A stretch of 64,000 nucleotides of DNA from Sporomusa acidovorans (GTDB lineage Bacteria; Bacillota; Negativicutes; Sporomusales; Sporomusaceae). The notes under the pieces are model-generated. The model saw only the letters and a list, made by a program, of their open reading frames with translations, was not told where the DNA came from and did no database searches. A program made the translations under genes and the position numbers. Numbering within the stretch: position 1 is the first letter of the stretch; each line of letters begins with the position of its first letter. The stretch is from the NCBI RefSeq assembly GCF_002257695.2, contig NZ_CP155571.1. One strand, written 5' to 3'. Positions 25,974 to 35,200 of this stretch are shown here, piece by piece.

Positions 25974-27113
25974 ATGGCTAATCAACGTATAGTTGCTCTA
26001 GATTATATCCGCGGTATTTCCATGCTCGGAGTGCTTGGCATTCATACAGGTGCCTATTCGCTCACATACCCGGCTGTCAATCCACATCTGTTCGCTTTAT
26101 ACGAAATCGTTACCCGCTTTAGCGTGCCGATATTTTTCTTTGTATCGGCTTTTGGCTTATTTATCAGCCAACCACTCAGCAGGGATTTCCACTACCCAAC
26201 ATTTTTAAACAGACGTTTTAAAACTGTGCTTTTACCCTATTTAGCCTGGTCCATTCTTTATATGCTGCATTATACCTGGATAAGCGGCGACACAAATCTC
26301 TGGCACCGGCCGCTGATTTACGAATACTTTTTATTTGGGTTAGCTTCCTATCAGTTATACTTTTTAGTGATTCTAATTTGGTTCTATGCACTCATGCCCC
26401 TCTGGCGACAACTTGTCCGCTTTATTCTCAAGGCTCCAACCGTAAACTTACTTGGCTTGTTATTGGTACAAATTGCTTTTAACTATTACTCCAGTTATAT
26501 CCTTAAAGCAACCTATGACAATTACTATCTAAATTTGGCAATCCAACACCGTATGAGTTATTTAGTCTTTCATTATTTGTTTATCTTCATTCTTGGTGCT
26601 GTTTGTGCAGAACGCTATTCTCAGTTCCTTAATTTTCTTAAGGAAAAGAACGGACGAATTACGATTTGTTTTTTTCTTACATTAATTGGAATGCTAATCC
26701 ACTATTATTATCTTGTTTACCATAACCAGTACACATTAGAGGCAACCGCTAACACGGTTCATCAGCTAAGCCCCCTGGGTGTACTTTATACCGTGGCTTG
26801 CTGTTTATTCTGGTTTAAAATCTTCTCCGGTCCCCTTCCTGTTTACTTAACGGCACCGTTTAAGCTATTAGGTAAGTATTCTTATCCAATTTATCTGATT
26901 CACCCCTTAGTTATGTATTATTTAATTATTGAACTTAACCAAATGGCCAAATCGTTAACACCGCTGACAACAATTTGTTTTTACTTCGCAACCCTTGTTG
27001 TCAGTATTGGTTTAGCGTTTATGATTAATCAAATCGGCCAGCGGATTCCCTTATTGGGTTTACTGCTTAGCGGCTCATACGCCAACAAAAATAGGCTTCA
27101 GGGAAAAAGTTAA
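25974..27113 (+). CDS. Acyltransferase 3 family membrane protein
   Basis: 379 aa with about ten membrane helices. It begins NQRIVALDYIRGISMLGVLGIHTGAYS, with the conserved R/H residues (YIRG, GIH) of the acyltransferase_3 family, which O-acylates cell-surface sugars or lipids using cytoplasmic acyl-CoA. The C-terminal helix carries YPIYLIHPLVMYYL, another family hallmark. Start: AAGGAG lies 2 nt before the ATG at 25965 and 11 nt before the ATG at 25974; the latter is preferred, with the upstream one as the alternative. No polysaccharide cluster is adjacent, so the acceptor is unknown. Confidence 0.87.
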   Translation: MANQRIVALDYIRGISMLGVLGIHTGAYSLTYPAVNPHLFALYEIVTRFSVPIFFFVSAFGLFISQPLSRDFHYPTFLNRRFKTVLLPYLAWSILYMLHYTWISGDTNLWHRPLIYEYFLFGLASYQLYFLVILIWFYALMPLWRQLVRFILKAPTVNLLGLLLVQIAFNYYSSYILKATYDNYYLNLAIQHRMSYLVFHYLFIFILGAVCAERYSQFLNFLKEKNGRITICFFLTLIGMLIHYYYLVYHNQYTLEATANTVHQLSPLGVLYTVACCLFWFKIFSGPLPVYLTAPFKLLGKYSYPIYLIHPLVMYYLIIELNQMAKSLTPLTTICFYFATLVVSIGLAFMINQIGQRIPLLGLLLSGSYANKNRLQGKS

Positions 27114-27130
27114 TTTTATGCAACCAACTA

Positions 27131-27156
27131 AGGCGGACGATTAGTCCGCCTTTTTG
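27131..27156 (+). terminator. Terminator after the acyltransferase gene
   Basis: 8-bp stem AGGCGGAC/GTCCGCCT with a 5-nt loop and T5; it probably also serves the convergent gene ending at 27158. Confidence 0.85.
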
Positions 27157-27157
27157 C

Positions 27158-28537
27158 TTAAGATAAATAACCTATTTTTTTTAAGTGTTCGCGCTCCGCA
27201 GTGCTGATAACATTTTCAGCATTAAACTCACTTTCTTCGCCTGGCAGACGCTTATGACGGCGTTTTATCCGTACACAATACAAGAATAACAATTGACAAA
27301 ATCGTTTGATCGATTTATGCTGCCCAGCATTGGACTGACAGCTGGCCCATTCCTGATAAATTTGCTCAATAATATCGGCTGCCGTTGCGGTAAAGTTTTG
27401 CCGTGAAACAAACTCGACCAATTGCAGGCATTCACGGATCAGTATATAAAGCGCCTTTTGGCGAAATAAATCATTCATAGGTCCGGAATTCAGTTCAGCT
27501 ACTAGCAGGCGGCGACCTGTCTCCAACAACGGGTAAACTACCGGAAAACTCTCCGCCAGGGTTCGCTGCGTTACAGCCAGCCGTGACGCCTGCATGGCAC
27601 CGCCGAGCGATTGCCGCCAAACATTAATATTTCTAGCCTGCACTGCCAAATCAAGACTGAACATAGCTATCTGCCCATTTAGCTGACTAAAGGGATTGAG
27701 ACTATCCATACTGGCTAAATGAATACATTCCGCAACAATATTTTCTAATGCCTTGGCTGACAACATCTTTTTGTCAGCCAATTGTTTAACATATTGTGTT
27801 ATTATTGCAAACATAGCGACATTACCGGTCTTTACTACCTGATGCAGCCAGGCAGATATTATCCCTGCCACTTGTTCATGGATTGATCCGTCTGTCGTTT
27901 CCGTTGCCAGCCAGCCTGCCAAATTCGCCTGGATTTCCCGAATAAGTCCGTCGTCCTTCCGGCGTAAAGCAATTAACCCTATGAGTCGTATGGCCCTGAT
28001 AAAAGCCATATGCACGGTTTCATCCTTTAGAATTCCCGTATTGGTAAAGATAACCTCGACCGCACGTGCCGCCAAAAAGTTCTTTCGCTGTTTTAAACTT
28101 ACTACGGCAATTAAGCCAAGCTGTTCGATGGCCGCCGGCAATTCTGCCGCAGTCATATTTTTTAGCAGAGGCCGAAAGGCATCGATAGCGTGACCGGCAG
28201 CATCTAGCTGGTTAGAGCGCAAAGCCAAATAAATAGACGCAGTTAACCGTACCGGTTCACCAACCCGTGCTAGACCATGGCCTAGCGCCAGTTTCAATAA
28301 ATCAAGGGCCTGGTAAGCATCAGCGGATTTTCCGGTAGTTATACTGGTATTTAAAATTTTATAAAGCTGACGCATAATCGGTTTGCCAGCCGTCCTATTC
28401 ACCTTGGGTTTAGTAGATAGTCCCCGCAAATAGGACTCAATATGCCTAAAGCGCCAGTCAAGCCGCCTGGTGTAGAACCACCAGGCGGCTATACATATTG
28501 CCACTGCCGCAACCGACATTAATAACCACACTGCCAT
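27158..28537 (-). CDS. Membrane-anchored alpha-helical protein of unknown function (459 aa)
   Basis: One N-terminal membrane segment (MAVWLLMSVAAVAICIAAWWFY) followed by basic residues, so the large C-terminal part faces the cytoplasm. That part is all-helical and Ala/Leu-rich with repeat-like amphipathic helices (ALDLLKLALGHGLARVGEPVR, IEQLGLIAVVSLKQRKNF), resembling a TPR/ARM-type solenoid, but no motif is clear. It starts 12 bp after pyk and should be co-transcribed with it. It may be lineage-specific, as I do not recognise it. Confidence 0.75.
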   Translation of the reverse strand: MAVWLLMSVAAVAICIAAWWFYTRRLDWRFRHIESYLRGLSTKPKVNRTAGKPIMRQLYKILNTSITTGKSADAYQALDLLKLALGHGLARVGEPVRLTASIYLALRSNQLDAAGHAIDAFRPLLKNMTAAELPAAIEQLGLIAVVSLKQRKNFLAARAVEVIFTNTGILKDETVHMAFIRAIRLIGLIALRRKDDGLIREIQANLAGWLATETTDGSIHEQVAGIISAWLHQVVKTGNVAMFAIITQYVKQLADKKMLSAKALENIVAECIHLASMDSLNPFSQLNGQIAMFSLDLAVQARNINVWRQSLGGAMQASRLAVTQRTLAESFPVVYPLLETGRRLLVAELNSGPMNDLFRQKALYILIRECLQLVEFVSRQNFTATAADIIEQIYQEWASCQSNAGQHKSIKRFCQLLFLYCVRIKRRHKRLPGEESEFNAENVISTAEREHLKKIGYLS

Positions 28538-28549
28538 AAGGGTATCTCC

Positions 28550-30304
28550 CTATCTAGCGTTAATTTCTCCCTGATATACTATACCTCTGGAAGCATCTAC
28601 AGTAACTACCGTCCCATCCTGGAGACGGTCTGTTGCACCTTCAACGCCAACAAGTACCGGCATGCCAAAACTTACCCCTACGATAGCTGCATGGGAGGTC
28701 AGTCCACCCTCTTCAGCAATAATAGCGGCTGCCTGAGCGGCATAAGGAGCAATTTCCTCATCAACACTATTGACAACTAAGATATCTCCCTGCCGAAACT
28801 TAGTTTTTAGTTCCTTAAGAGAAGTAGCCACAACGATTTGACCAGTAACCGCTTTTTGGCCAATCCCTGTGCCACGCAACAGAATATTGCCAACAACATG
28901 AACCCTGATCATATTCGTTGTTCCTGACAACCCAGCCGGTACACCTGCCGTAACTACCACTAAATCACCGTCTTTAACAACCCCGGCCTGCAGCGAAGCG
29001 GCTACCGCACTTTGCACCATTTCATCAGTATTATTGAAACTAGGTCCTAAAATGGGATAAACACCCCATAACAGCAGCATCCGCCGCACTGTTTTTGCGC
29101 TGGGCGTAACAGCCACAATGGTAGACTGCGGACGATATTTGGATACCATGCGTGCAGTATAACCCGACTGTGTGGAAGTCACAATAGCGGCAGCCCCTAA
29201 TTCATGAGATATTTGGGCAGTAGCATGGCTGATCGCATCGGTCGTAGTACGCTGCAGTTGAATACCTTTCCCCACTAAAATATCCCTATGATGCAAGGAG
29301 GTTTCTGTACGGACGGCAATCCTTGCCATAGTCTGTACGGCCTCCAAAGGATACTGTCCTGATGCCGTTTCTCCGCTAAGCATAATTGCGTCAGATCCAT
29401 CGAAAATGGCATTGGCAATATCGCTGGCCTCCGCCCTCGTAGGCCGGGGATTTGCCACCATGGACTCGAGCATTTGCGTGGCTGTAATAACCGGTTTGCC
29501 TGCCTTATTGCATTTTTGTATCAGCATCTTCTGCACCAACGGTACTTCTTCGGCCGGAATCTCTACACCCAGATCGCCTCTGGCCACCATTATTCCATCT
29601 GATACCTTGATGATTTCATCAATATTTTTTACACCCTCGGCATTTTCAATCTTAGGAATAATATCCATCGAATAATTGCCATCTTCAAGGATCTTGCGAA
29701 TCGCTAACACGTCAGCTGCCCGCTGAACAAAAGAAGCAGCAATGAAATCCATGTGATTTTCAATTCCAAATTTAACATCCGCAATATCCTGCTTTGAAAG
29801 CGGCGGTAAATTAACAGCAACTCCGGGGGCGGCAACCCGCTTGCGGTCACCGATTTGGCCACTGTTGTTTACGGTAGTAATAATTTCATCGCCTTCCACG
29901 GCATCTATATGAAGGCTTACCAAGCCATCAGAGATTAGAATAGTTTGACCCGGAGCAACCTCCTGTGGCAAAAGTTTGTGATTAACGGAAGCGATTTCCT
30001 TGGTACCGACTATATCTCGACCTGTCAGTACAAACTTCTGGCCTTTCTCCAGCTTGACCTTGCCTTCTGCAAACAGCCCTAAGCGCATTTCCGGGCCTTT
30101 CGTATCCAGCATAAGAGCAATCGGTTTTTTTACATTGTTGGCAGCCTCGCGTACCCGGACAATTCTTTTTGCATGTTCTTCATGCGAGCCATGGGAAAAA
30201 TTAAAACGTGCAACGTTCATGCCGGCTTCCATCATGGACTCTAAAACACCTGGTTTATCTGTACTAGGACCTACAGTACAAACAATTTTGGTTTTTTTTA
30301 GCAA
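28550..30304 (-). CDS. pyk: Pyruvate kinase with C-terminal PEP-utilising domain
   Basis: 584 aa. Converts phosphoenolpyruvate plus ADP to pyruvate plus ATP. N-terminus KTKIVCTVGPSTDKPGVLES, substrate loop NVARFNFSHGSHEEH, metal/active-site region DGIMVARGDLGVEIPAEEV and PVITATQMLESM. After the usual domain of about 470 residues comes the extra C-terminal domain of the PPDK phospho-His type (EEGGLTSHAAIVGVSFGMPVLVG), typical of Bacillus-type enzymes. The His in TSHA is kept. A DUF2007-like gene lies 28 bp upstream, so this is a three-gene unit with 27158-28537. Confidence 0.97.
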   Translation of the reverse strand: MLKKTKIVCTVGPSTDKPGVLESMMEAGMNVARFNFSHGSHEEHAKRIVRVREAANNVKKPIALMLDTKGPEMRLGLFAEGKVKLEKGQKFVLTGRDIVGTKEIASVNHKLLPQEVAPGQTILISDGLVSLHIDAVEGDEIITTVNNSGQIGDRKRVAAPGVAVNLPPLSKQDIADVKFGIENHMDFIAASFVQRAADVLAIRKILEDGNYSMDIIPKIENAEGVKNIDEIIKVSDGIMVARGDLGVEIPAEEVPLVQKMLIQKCNKAGKPVITATQMLESMVANPRPTRAEASDIANAIFDGSDAIMLSGETASGQYPLEAVQTMARIAVRTETSLHHRDILVGKGIQLQRTTTDAISHATAQISHELGAAAIVTSTQSGYTARMVSKYRPQSTIVAVTPSAKTVRRMLLLWGVYPILGPSFNNTDEMVQSAVAASLQAGVVKDGDLVVVTAGVPAGLSGTTNMIRVHVVGNILLRGTGIGQKAVTGQIVVATSLKELKTKFRQGDILVVNSVDEEIAPYAAQAAAIIAEEGGLTSHAAIVGVSFGMPVLVGVEGATDRLQDGTVVTVDASRGIVYQGEINAR

Positions 30305-30332
30305 CTATATCACTCCTTCATTTCTACTATGA

Positions 30333-30533
30333 TTACCGTATTACGTGTTGACATAGGATAGCATTTGCTTCATTGGCTTCCGATTCCAAAACCAAAATTT
30401 CATACAAGCCATCTCCAAAGGCCGAAACCACACCCGCTGGGCGTATATTGGCAAGCACCCCTTCTTTACACAGTACATCTTTATACATTTCCGCCTGTGC
30501 CCGATTAGAAGCTATATATACTACGGTCCACAT
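30333..30533 (-). CDS. DUF2007-like small protein (66 aa)
   Basis: MWTVVYIASNRAQAEMYKDVL followed by GVLANIRPAGVVSAFGDGLYEILVLESEANEANAIL: a compact alpha/beta fold with ferredoxin-like order as in the DUF2007 putative signal-transducing family, which binds small ligands in some members. A single Cys (LCKEGV) and a second near the end are not a metal site. It lies just upstream of pyk, as similar genes often do in Firmicutes, and is likely in the same transcript. Function is unknown. Confidence 0.72.
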   Translation of the reverse strand: MWTVVYIASNRAQAEMYKDVLCKEGVLANIRPAGVVSAFGDGLYEILVLESEANEANAILCQHVIR

Positions 30534-30850
30534 AAAGTATCCTCCTATTAGCTTCTTTTACTAATAACTACCTCAAGAACTAGCCATGAGTTTATTATTA
30601 TAACTCTGTTCTCCAAAATCGACTGTATTCCTGCTAAAAAAAATGGTTTTTTCTGACAAGCCCTTGCAACCTATAATTCATCAAAATGCCTGCTTAGGTC
30701 CGGGTGTTACCAGTGCTTACTTCTTTCTCCCCTATTTGAAAAACTTGTCTAGATATAATTCACCATCTATATGATTTTTCCTTTTATTATAGAATGAGTA
30801 TATCTAAAGAAAAATAGCCCGAATAAAGTCCCGGCTATCATAAATATTAA
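30534..30850. other. 317-bp intergenic region
   Basis: No reading frame with an RBS was seen. It holds the upstream region of the pyk unit and, at its left-transcribed end, the terminator of the M20 gene (30814-30838). The remainder is AT-rich without repeats. Confidence 0.55.
30806..30838 (-). terminator. Terminator after the M20 amidohydrolase gene
   Basis: ATAGCC/GGCTAT stem (30814-30838) followed by TTTTTC on the minus strand. Confidence 0.65.
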
Positions 30851-32020
30851 TTAGTTCAATAAATTCAACGCGGAAACTGCCATGATCTCTACCGCATAGC
30901 TAAACCCGCTTTCATCCATATCAAATTTAGGATGGTGATGCGGATAGACGATTCCCTTTTCCTTATTGCCAACACCAATGCACATAAAGCAACCCGGTAC
31001 CTTTTGCTGATAATAGGCAAAATCTTCGCCAACCATAACCGGTTTCATCTCGATGACGGCATCCTTGCCAAGCACGTCTTCAGCGGATTGAGCAACAACC
31101 TTTGCCACCTCGGGATTATTAATAACAGGCGGGAAGCCATAAACGCTTTCCAGACTATAAGTAGCGCCTGCAGCTGCGCAAATACCGCGGCAAATTCTAT
31201 CAATGCAAGCAAAGATGGTTTCACGAGTGTTTTGCGAAAATGACCGGACCGTTCCCTGTAGGGTCGCGCTGTCAGGTATAACATTAAAGGCGTCGCCGGC
31301 TTTAAAAACTCCGACAGATAGTACAGCCAACTCATTGGCAGCCACATTATTGCCGGTAATGGTCTTTAACGCCAGCACAATTTGGGCGCCGACAGACAAA
31401 GGATCTATCGTTTGATGCGGCATAGAGCCATGGCCGCCTGAGCCCTTAACCGTAATGGTGAATTTGTCGGGTGAAGCCATCAATGGCCCATAGGTTAAAC
31501 CCATAGTACCGACTTGCAGCGGCTGCCACAAATGCGTGCCAATCACCGCATCCACACCATCCACCGCACCAGCGGCAATCATCGCCAGCGCGCCGCCGGG
31601 AAGTTTCTCTTCACTTGGTTGAAACAGCAATCTGATTGTACCTGTCAGTTCTCCCTTAATTGCGCTAAATACTTTGGCAATGCCTAGCAGCACAGCCGTA
31701 TGGCCGTCATGACCACAGGCATGACAACAGCCGGCGTTTTGTGAGCGGTACGGCTTATCAATTTCATCTTGAATAGGCAAAGCATCAATATCGGCACGGA
31801 TGGCAACTGTTTTGCCCGCTTGGCCACCGATAATGTCAACGATAACCCCTGTACCGGCGACTGAGCGGGGGCTTAGCCCCATAGCGATAAGCTCAGCGAT
31901 AATTTTTTTCTGAGTTTCAACTTCTTCCCCGCCGGTCTCTGGAAAGGTGCGAAAATGCCGCCGCAGAGTAATGACAAAATCGTTCCCGTCTTTTACCAAT
32001 TGATGAATACGCTTGTTCAT
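30851..32020 (-). CDS. M20 family amidohydrolase / N-acyl-amino-acid deacylase
   Basis: 389 aa, cytoplasmic metallohydrolase. Metal-site motifs are ACGHDGHTAVLLGIA and RADIDALPIQDEI in the N-terminal half and QPSEEKLPGGALAMI for the catalytic Glu. The dimerisation insert lies at about 180-290 and the last His ligand is in a C-terminal YPHHHPKFDMDE. This is the hippurate hydrolase / IAA-amino acid hydrolase subfamily, which removes acyl groups from amino acids; diaminopimelate deacetylase (DapL route) is a related possibility. Stand-alone gene with its own terminator. Confidence 0.9.
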   Translation of the reverse strand: MNKRIHQLVKDGNDFVITLRRHFRTFPETGGEEVETQKKIIAELIAMGLSPRSVAGTGVIVDIIGGQAGKTVAIRADIDALPIQDEIDKPYRSQNAGCCHACGHDGHTAVLLGIAKVFSAIKGELTGTIRLLFQPSEEKLPGGALAMIAAGAVDGVDAVIGTHLWQPLQVGTMGLTYGPLMASPDKFTITVKGSGGHGSMPHQTIDPLSVGAQIVLALKTITGNNVAANELAVLSVGVFKAGDAFNVIPDSATLQGTVRSFSQNTRETIFACIDRICRGICAAAGATYSLESVYGFPPVINNPEVAKVVAQSAEDVLGKDAVIEMKPVMVGEDFAYYQQKVPGCFMCIGVGNKEKGIVYPHHHPKFDMDESGFSYAVEIMAVSALNLLN

Positions 32021-32130
32021 ATGTGTTGTCCTTTCCTATTCGTAATAGCAAATTGCTCATATTGTTGTTTTCCTTACACACATAATATAGAAAATCCTGC
32101 TTGTTCTTCTTTAAAACTTCAACATGTTGA

Positions 32131-32171
32131 AAAAAAAAACAAAGGCCAGACCTGTGCAAGGTCCACCCTTT
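32131..32171 (-). terminator. Terminator after the small secreted-protein gene
   Basis: AAAGGGTGGACC paired with GGTCTGGCCTTT, followed by a long T-run on the minus strand. Confidence 0.75.
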
Positions 32172-32181
32172 TTCAATAAAA

Positions 32182-32376
32182 CTACCAATAATATATCACT
32201 TTATTTCTCTCATATGTAATATAACCATAACGAAGTTTTTCCACCCTCTGGGCATCGGCTTTCATTTGTATCAAGTTCGTCTCCTGGCCATTACCATTAG
32301 CCGCCCCAACCGAAGAAATCATCATCATCATGAAAACAAGTATGGAAAAAAAGGTAACAAGTATCTTCTTTTTCAT
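32182..32376 (-). CDS. Small secreted or signal-anchored protein (64 aa)
   Basis: MKKKILVTFFSILVFMMMMISSVGA is a clear Sec signal peptide with an AXA-type site (SVGAANG). The mature part is about 38 residues (NGQETNLIQMKADAQRVEKLR...) with a Tyr/Trp-rich end, YGYITYERNKVIYYW. No Cys, no lipobox, no known peptide class recognised. It has its own terminator and is 79 bp downstream of the MATE gene. It could be an outer-surface or quorum peptide precursor, or simply a small envelope protein. Confidence 0.65.
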   Translation of the reverse strand: MKKKILVTFFSILVFMMMMISSVGAANGNGQETNLIQMKADAQRVEKLRYGYITYERNKVIYYW

Positions 32377-32455
32377 ATCTACCAGCCTTTCGTACTACTA
32401 CTGGTAATATTCGCGCCCTTTTGGTTAGTTCCTGCAACTACCGGCCAGGCTGCTT

Positions 32456-33811
32456 TTAAGAATTATTTTCCAGCAATTTAGGAGACAACTTCCGTAATTC
32501 CAACCATAAATATGCCGCCGTCAGAATAGACGAAACAACATCAGAAACCGGCATGGCCAGCCAAACTCCGTCTAATCCAAATATACGGGGCAGTATGATA
32601 ATTGCCGGTATCAAAATAATAACTTGGCGGGACATGCTAAGAAAAATCGCATACCCGGCCTTGCCGGCAGCCTGAAAATAATTGGCGCCAATAATTTGAA
32701 AACCAACAATAGGCAGCACTAAGGTAAATATTTTAAGTCCATTCGCCCCCATAGCAATAAGGTCGGTGTTGTCATTAAACAGGCGAATAATTTGCGTGGA
32801 AAAGAGTTGTGTTATGGCAAAGCCAATAATGGAAACTACGGTGGCCGCATATATTCCCAGTTTCATAACTTCTTTTACGCGATCATAATTTTTAGCGCCA
32901 TAGTTATAGCCAAGTATTGGCTGAACCCCTTGACTAATGCCAAATATCGGCATCAATATCAACATCCCTACCCGGTTAATTACGCCAATTGCTGCGACTC
33001 CCAGTTCTCCTCCATAGCGGAGCAGGCTGAAATTAAATAGCACGGTTACAGTGCTGGCAGCAATTTGCATTAAAAATGGCGACAAACCAATTTTACAAAT
33101 ATCGTAAACAATATTTTTATCAAGGCGCAAATTCGAATAGCGAAGCTTAAGAACACCCTGATCGCCGGCAAGATAGCGAAGTACCCATGCCGCCGCGACT
33201 GCCTGTGCCGCAACGGTAGCTAACGCTGATCCTGCTATTCCCAGTTTAAACCCAAAAATAAACAACGGGTTTAAGATAAAATTCAAAAACGCTGCAATCA
33301 ACATCGTTGCCATTGCCACTCTGGGATTGCCTTCAGCCCGGATAATGTTATTAAGCCCAAAGCCAATATGCATAAAAATGCTGCCTAAAAGTATGATTCT
33401 GGTAAATTCGCGGGCATAGGGCAGTACATGCGGTTCAGCCCCCAATAATACCAATAGCTCATCCAAAAAAACAAGGGCTAACACTGAAGTCGCTAAAACA
33501 GCTACAATCATTAAACTAAATGCATTTCCAAGTATAACCTCAGCTTCGCCGCGGTTTTGCTCACCTAAACGAATTGATACCAGTGTGGAAGCGCCAATGC
33601 CAATCAGCATACCGATCGCCATTAAAATAATCATAATGGGAAAAGCGATCGTTACGGCAGTAAGGCCGATATCACCAACCCCGTTGCCGACAAAAATACT
33701 GTCTACAACATTATATAAAGCATTGACTACCATCCCGACAATGGCAGGTAAAGAAAACTCCCATAAAAGCTTGCTGATCTTTTCTTGCCCTAAAGCTTCG
33801 GATTGATCCAT
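32456..33811 (-). CDS. MATE family multidrug/Na+ antiporter
   Basis: 451 aa with twelve predicted helices in two internally related halves (each starting near ELLGxGxxxS-type loops: WEFSLPAIVGMVVNALYNVVDSIFVG in the first). It belongs to the DinF/MepA-like bacterial MATE branch, which exports cationic drugs in exchange for Na+ or H+. TATAAT about 90 bp upstream and AGGAAAG before the ATG suggest its own promoter. An unidentified structured RNA lies further upstream on the same strand. Confidence 0.9.
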   Translation of the reverse strand: MDQSEALGQEKISKLLWEFSLPAIVGMVVNALYNVVDSIFVGNGVGDIGLTAVTIAFPIMIILMAIGMLIGIGASTLVSIRLGEQNRGEAEVILGNAFSLMIVAVLATSVLALVFLDELLVLLGAEPHVLPYAREFTRIILLGSIFMHIGFGLNNIIRAEGNPRVAMATMLIAAFLNFILNPLFIFGFKLGIAGSALATVAAQAVAAAWVLRYLAGDQGVLKLRYSNLRLDKNIVYDICKIGLSPFLMQIAASTVTVLFNFSLLRYGGELGVAAIGVINRVGMLILMPIFGISQGVQPILGYNYGAKNYDRVKEVMKLGIYAATVVSIIGFAITQLFSTQIIRLFNDNTDLIAMGANGLKIFTLVLPIVGFQIIGANYFQAAGKAGYAIFLSMSRQVIILIPAIIILPRIFGLDGVWLAMPVSDVVSSILTAAYLWLELRKLSPKLLENNS

Positions 33812-33958
33812 ACACTTTCCTCCACAAATTCTAATGATAATTTATACTATGCGATTGTGTCGTATTGCAGCTAATGACATCATGCAAATTGTTCATTCTA
33901 TATTATAACCTTTTTGGGCTGGTTTTGCCTAAAGCCATAACAAAATGCGAAAGAAAAT

Positions 33959-34035
33959 GAGATTGCCATGAACATCCCCCGCCTGGCAATGATTTGTTTT
34001 ACTCCAACAGGCGGAAAATGCAGCACAGCAATCTC
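33959..34035 (-). ncRNA. Putative structured RNA element, unidentified
   Basis: Two nested helices: an outer 8-bp GAGATTGC/GCAATCTC (arms 34028-34035 and 33959-33966) and an inner 13-bp helix (34008-34020 with 33973-33985) whose three G.U pairs form only when the minus strand is transcribed. The 22-nt apical loop reads TTGGAGTAAAACAAATCATTGC. It sits between the stop of a dehydrogenase gene and the MATE gene. I cannot match it to a riboswitch class I know. A complex terminator or dispersed repeat are alternatives. Confidence 0.5.
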
Positions 34036-34084
34036 GTTCTTGCTTTTTCTCTATCGCCTTCCAGACTACTGAAAAGAACACTTA

Positions 34085-35059
34085 TTAGCGATAATTTACT
34101 TCCGTATTCACACAGGTGACCAACGATTTGCCCGCTAGGCCAAGTAAAAGGTTATTGGCTGCTAGCATCGCCATCTTGTTACGGGTTTCTATCGTGGCAC
34201 TGCCAATATGCGGAACAACAAGAATATTGGGCAATGTAAGCAGCGGATGATCTGCCGGCAATGGTTCCGGATCTGTAACATCAAGCGCCGCGTAGGCGAT
34301 CTCGTTATTAACCAAAGCCGTATATAAGGCCTGTGAATCGACAACCGGACCTCTGGCTGCATTAATCAAATAAGCTGTCGGTTTCATTTGCGCAAACTCT
34401 TCTGCCCCGAACAGGCCTCTACTTTCGGGGGTCAATGGCGTCAATACAATAATAAAATCAGCTTCTGCTAAAAGTTCCGAAAAAGTGCGATACTCGACTT
34501 TTAGCTGTTCCTGATCAGTTCGCGGCCGGCGGTTATAATAAATCACCTTCATCCCGCTGACCTGCGCTCTTTTGGCAACCGCCGCTCCAATCGCACCCAT
34601 ACCGACAATACCAAGCGTCTTATTATATAAATCTATACCTAATGGGAAATGCACTCCTGGCCGCCACTTTCCGTCCCGTACCCAGGCCCAGCTTTCATGA
34701 ATGCGCCTGGCCGCGGTCATAAGCAGCCCAAAGGCCAAGTCCGCCGTGGTCTCATTCAGTACGCCGGGGGTATTGCCAAATGGAATTTGCCTGCTGGTAC
34801 AAGCCTTAATATCTATATTATCATAGCCAACTGCCGGCTGGACAATAACCTTTAAACCTGGCGCTGCAGCCAACAGCGTATCATTTACTTTAATGTTTCC
34901 GGTGACAAACAATCCCTCTGCTTGTTGTAACCATGGTATTAAATCCGCTAGCTGCGGCGGCGTAGTCTCCTGCCACTGATAAATTTCACACTGTTGCTTA
35001 ATTGCCGCCAGCGCTGAAGGCAAAACCTGTCCTGTAATGACTACTTTATGCTTATTCAT
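34085..35059 (-). CDS. D-isomer-specific 2-hydroxyacid dehydrogenase
   Basis: 324 aa NAD(P)-dependent enzyme. The nucleotide fold shows TLGIVGMGAIGAAVAKRAQ (GxGxxG) at about 145-165. Catalytic residues are in NAARGPVVDSQAL (Arg), DVTDPEPL (Glu loop) and VVPHIGSAT (His). It resembles glyoxylate/hydroxypyruvate reductase (GhrB-type) more than SerA, since there is no C-terminal ACT domain. It could also be a D-lactate-type dehydrogenase. It is upstream of the structured RNA and MATE gene. Confidence 0.88.
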   Translation of the reverse strand: MNKHKVVITGQVLPSALAAIKQQCEIYQWQETTPPQLADLIPWLQQAEGLFVTGNIKVNDTLLAAAPGLKVIVQPAVGYDNIDIKACTSRQIPFGNTPGVLNETTADLAFGLLMTAARRIHESWAWVRDGKWRPGVHFPLGIDLYNKTLGIVGMGAIGAAVAKRAQVSGMKVIYYNRRPRTDQEQLKVEYRTFSELLAEADFIIVLTPLTPESRGLFGAEEFAQMKPTAYLINAARGPVVDSQALYTALVNNEIAYAALDVTDPEPLPADHPLLTLPNILVVPHIGSATIETRNKMAMLAANNLLLGLAGKSLVTCVNTEVNYR

Positions 35060-35164
35060 ATCTATCCCACCTACCTTTTACTAGGTAATTCGCCGTCTTT
35101 TCCTTTCCACCTTCTCTACGAATTGCAGTTTTCTGGATTAAATGCAAGAATTTGTTATAAAGCC

Positions 35165-35197
35165 AAAACCCCTTCGCGTGATGTGAAGGGGTTTTAC
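35165..35197 (-). terminator. Terminator after the ykuS-like gene
   Basis: 11-bp stem AAAACCCCTTC/GAAGGGGTTTT with 9-nt loop. Confidence 0.8.
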
Positions 35198-35200
35198 TTG

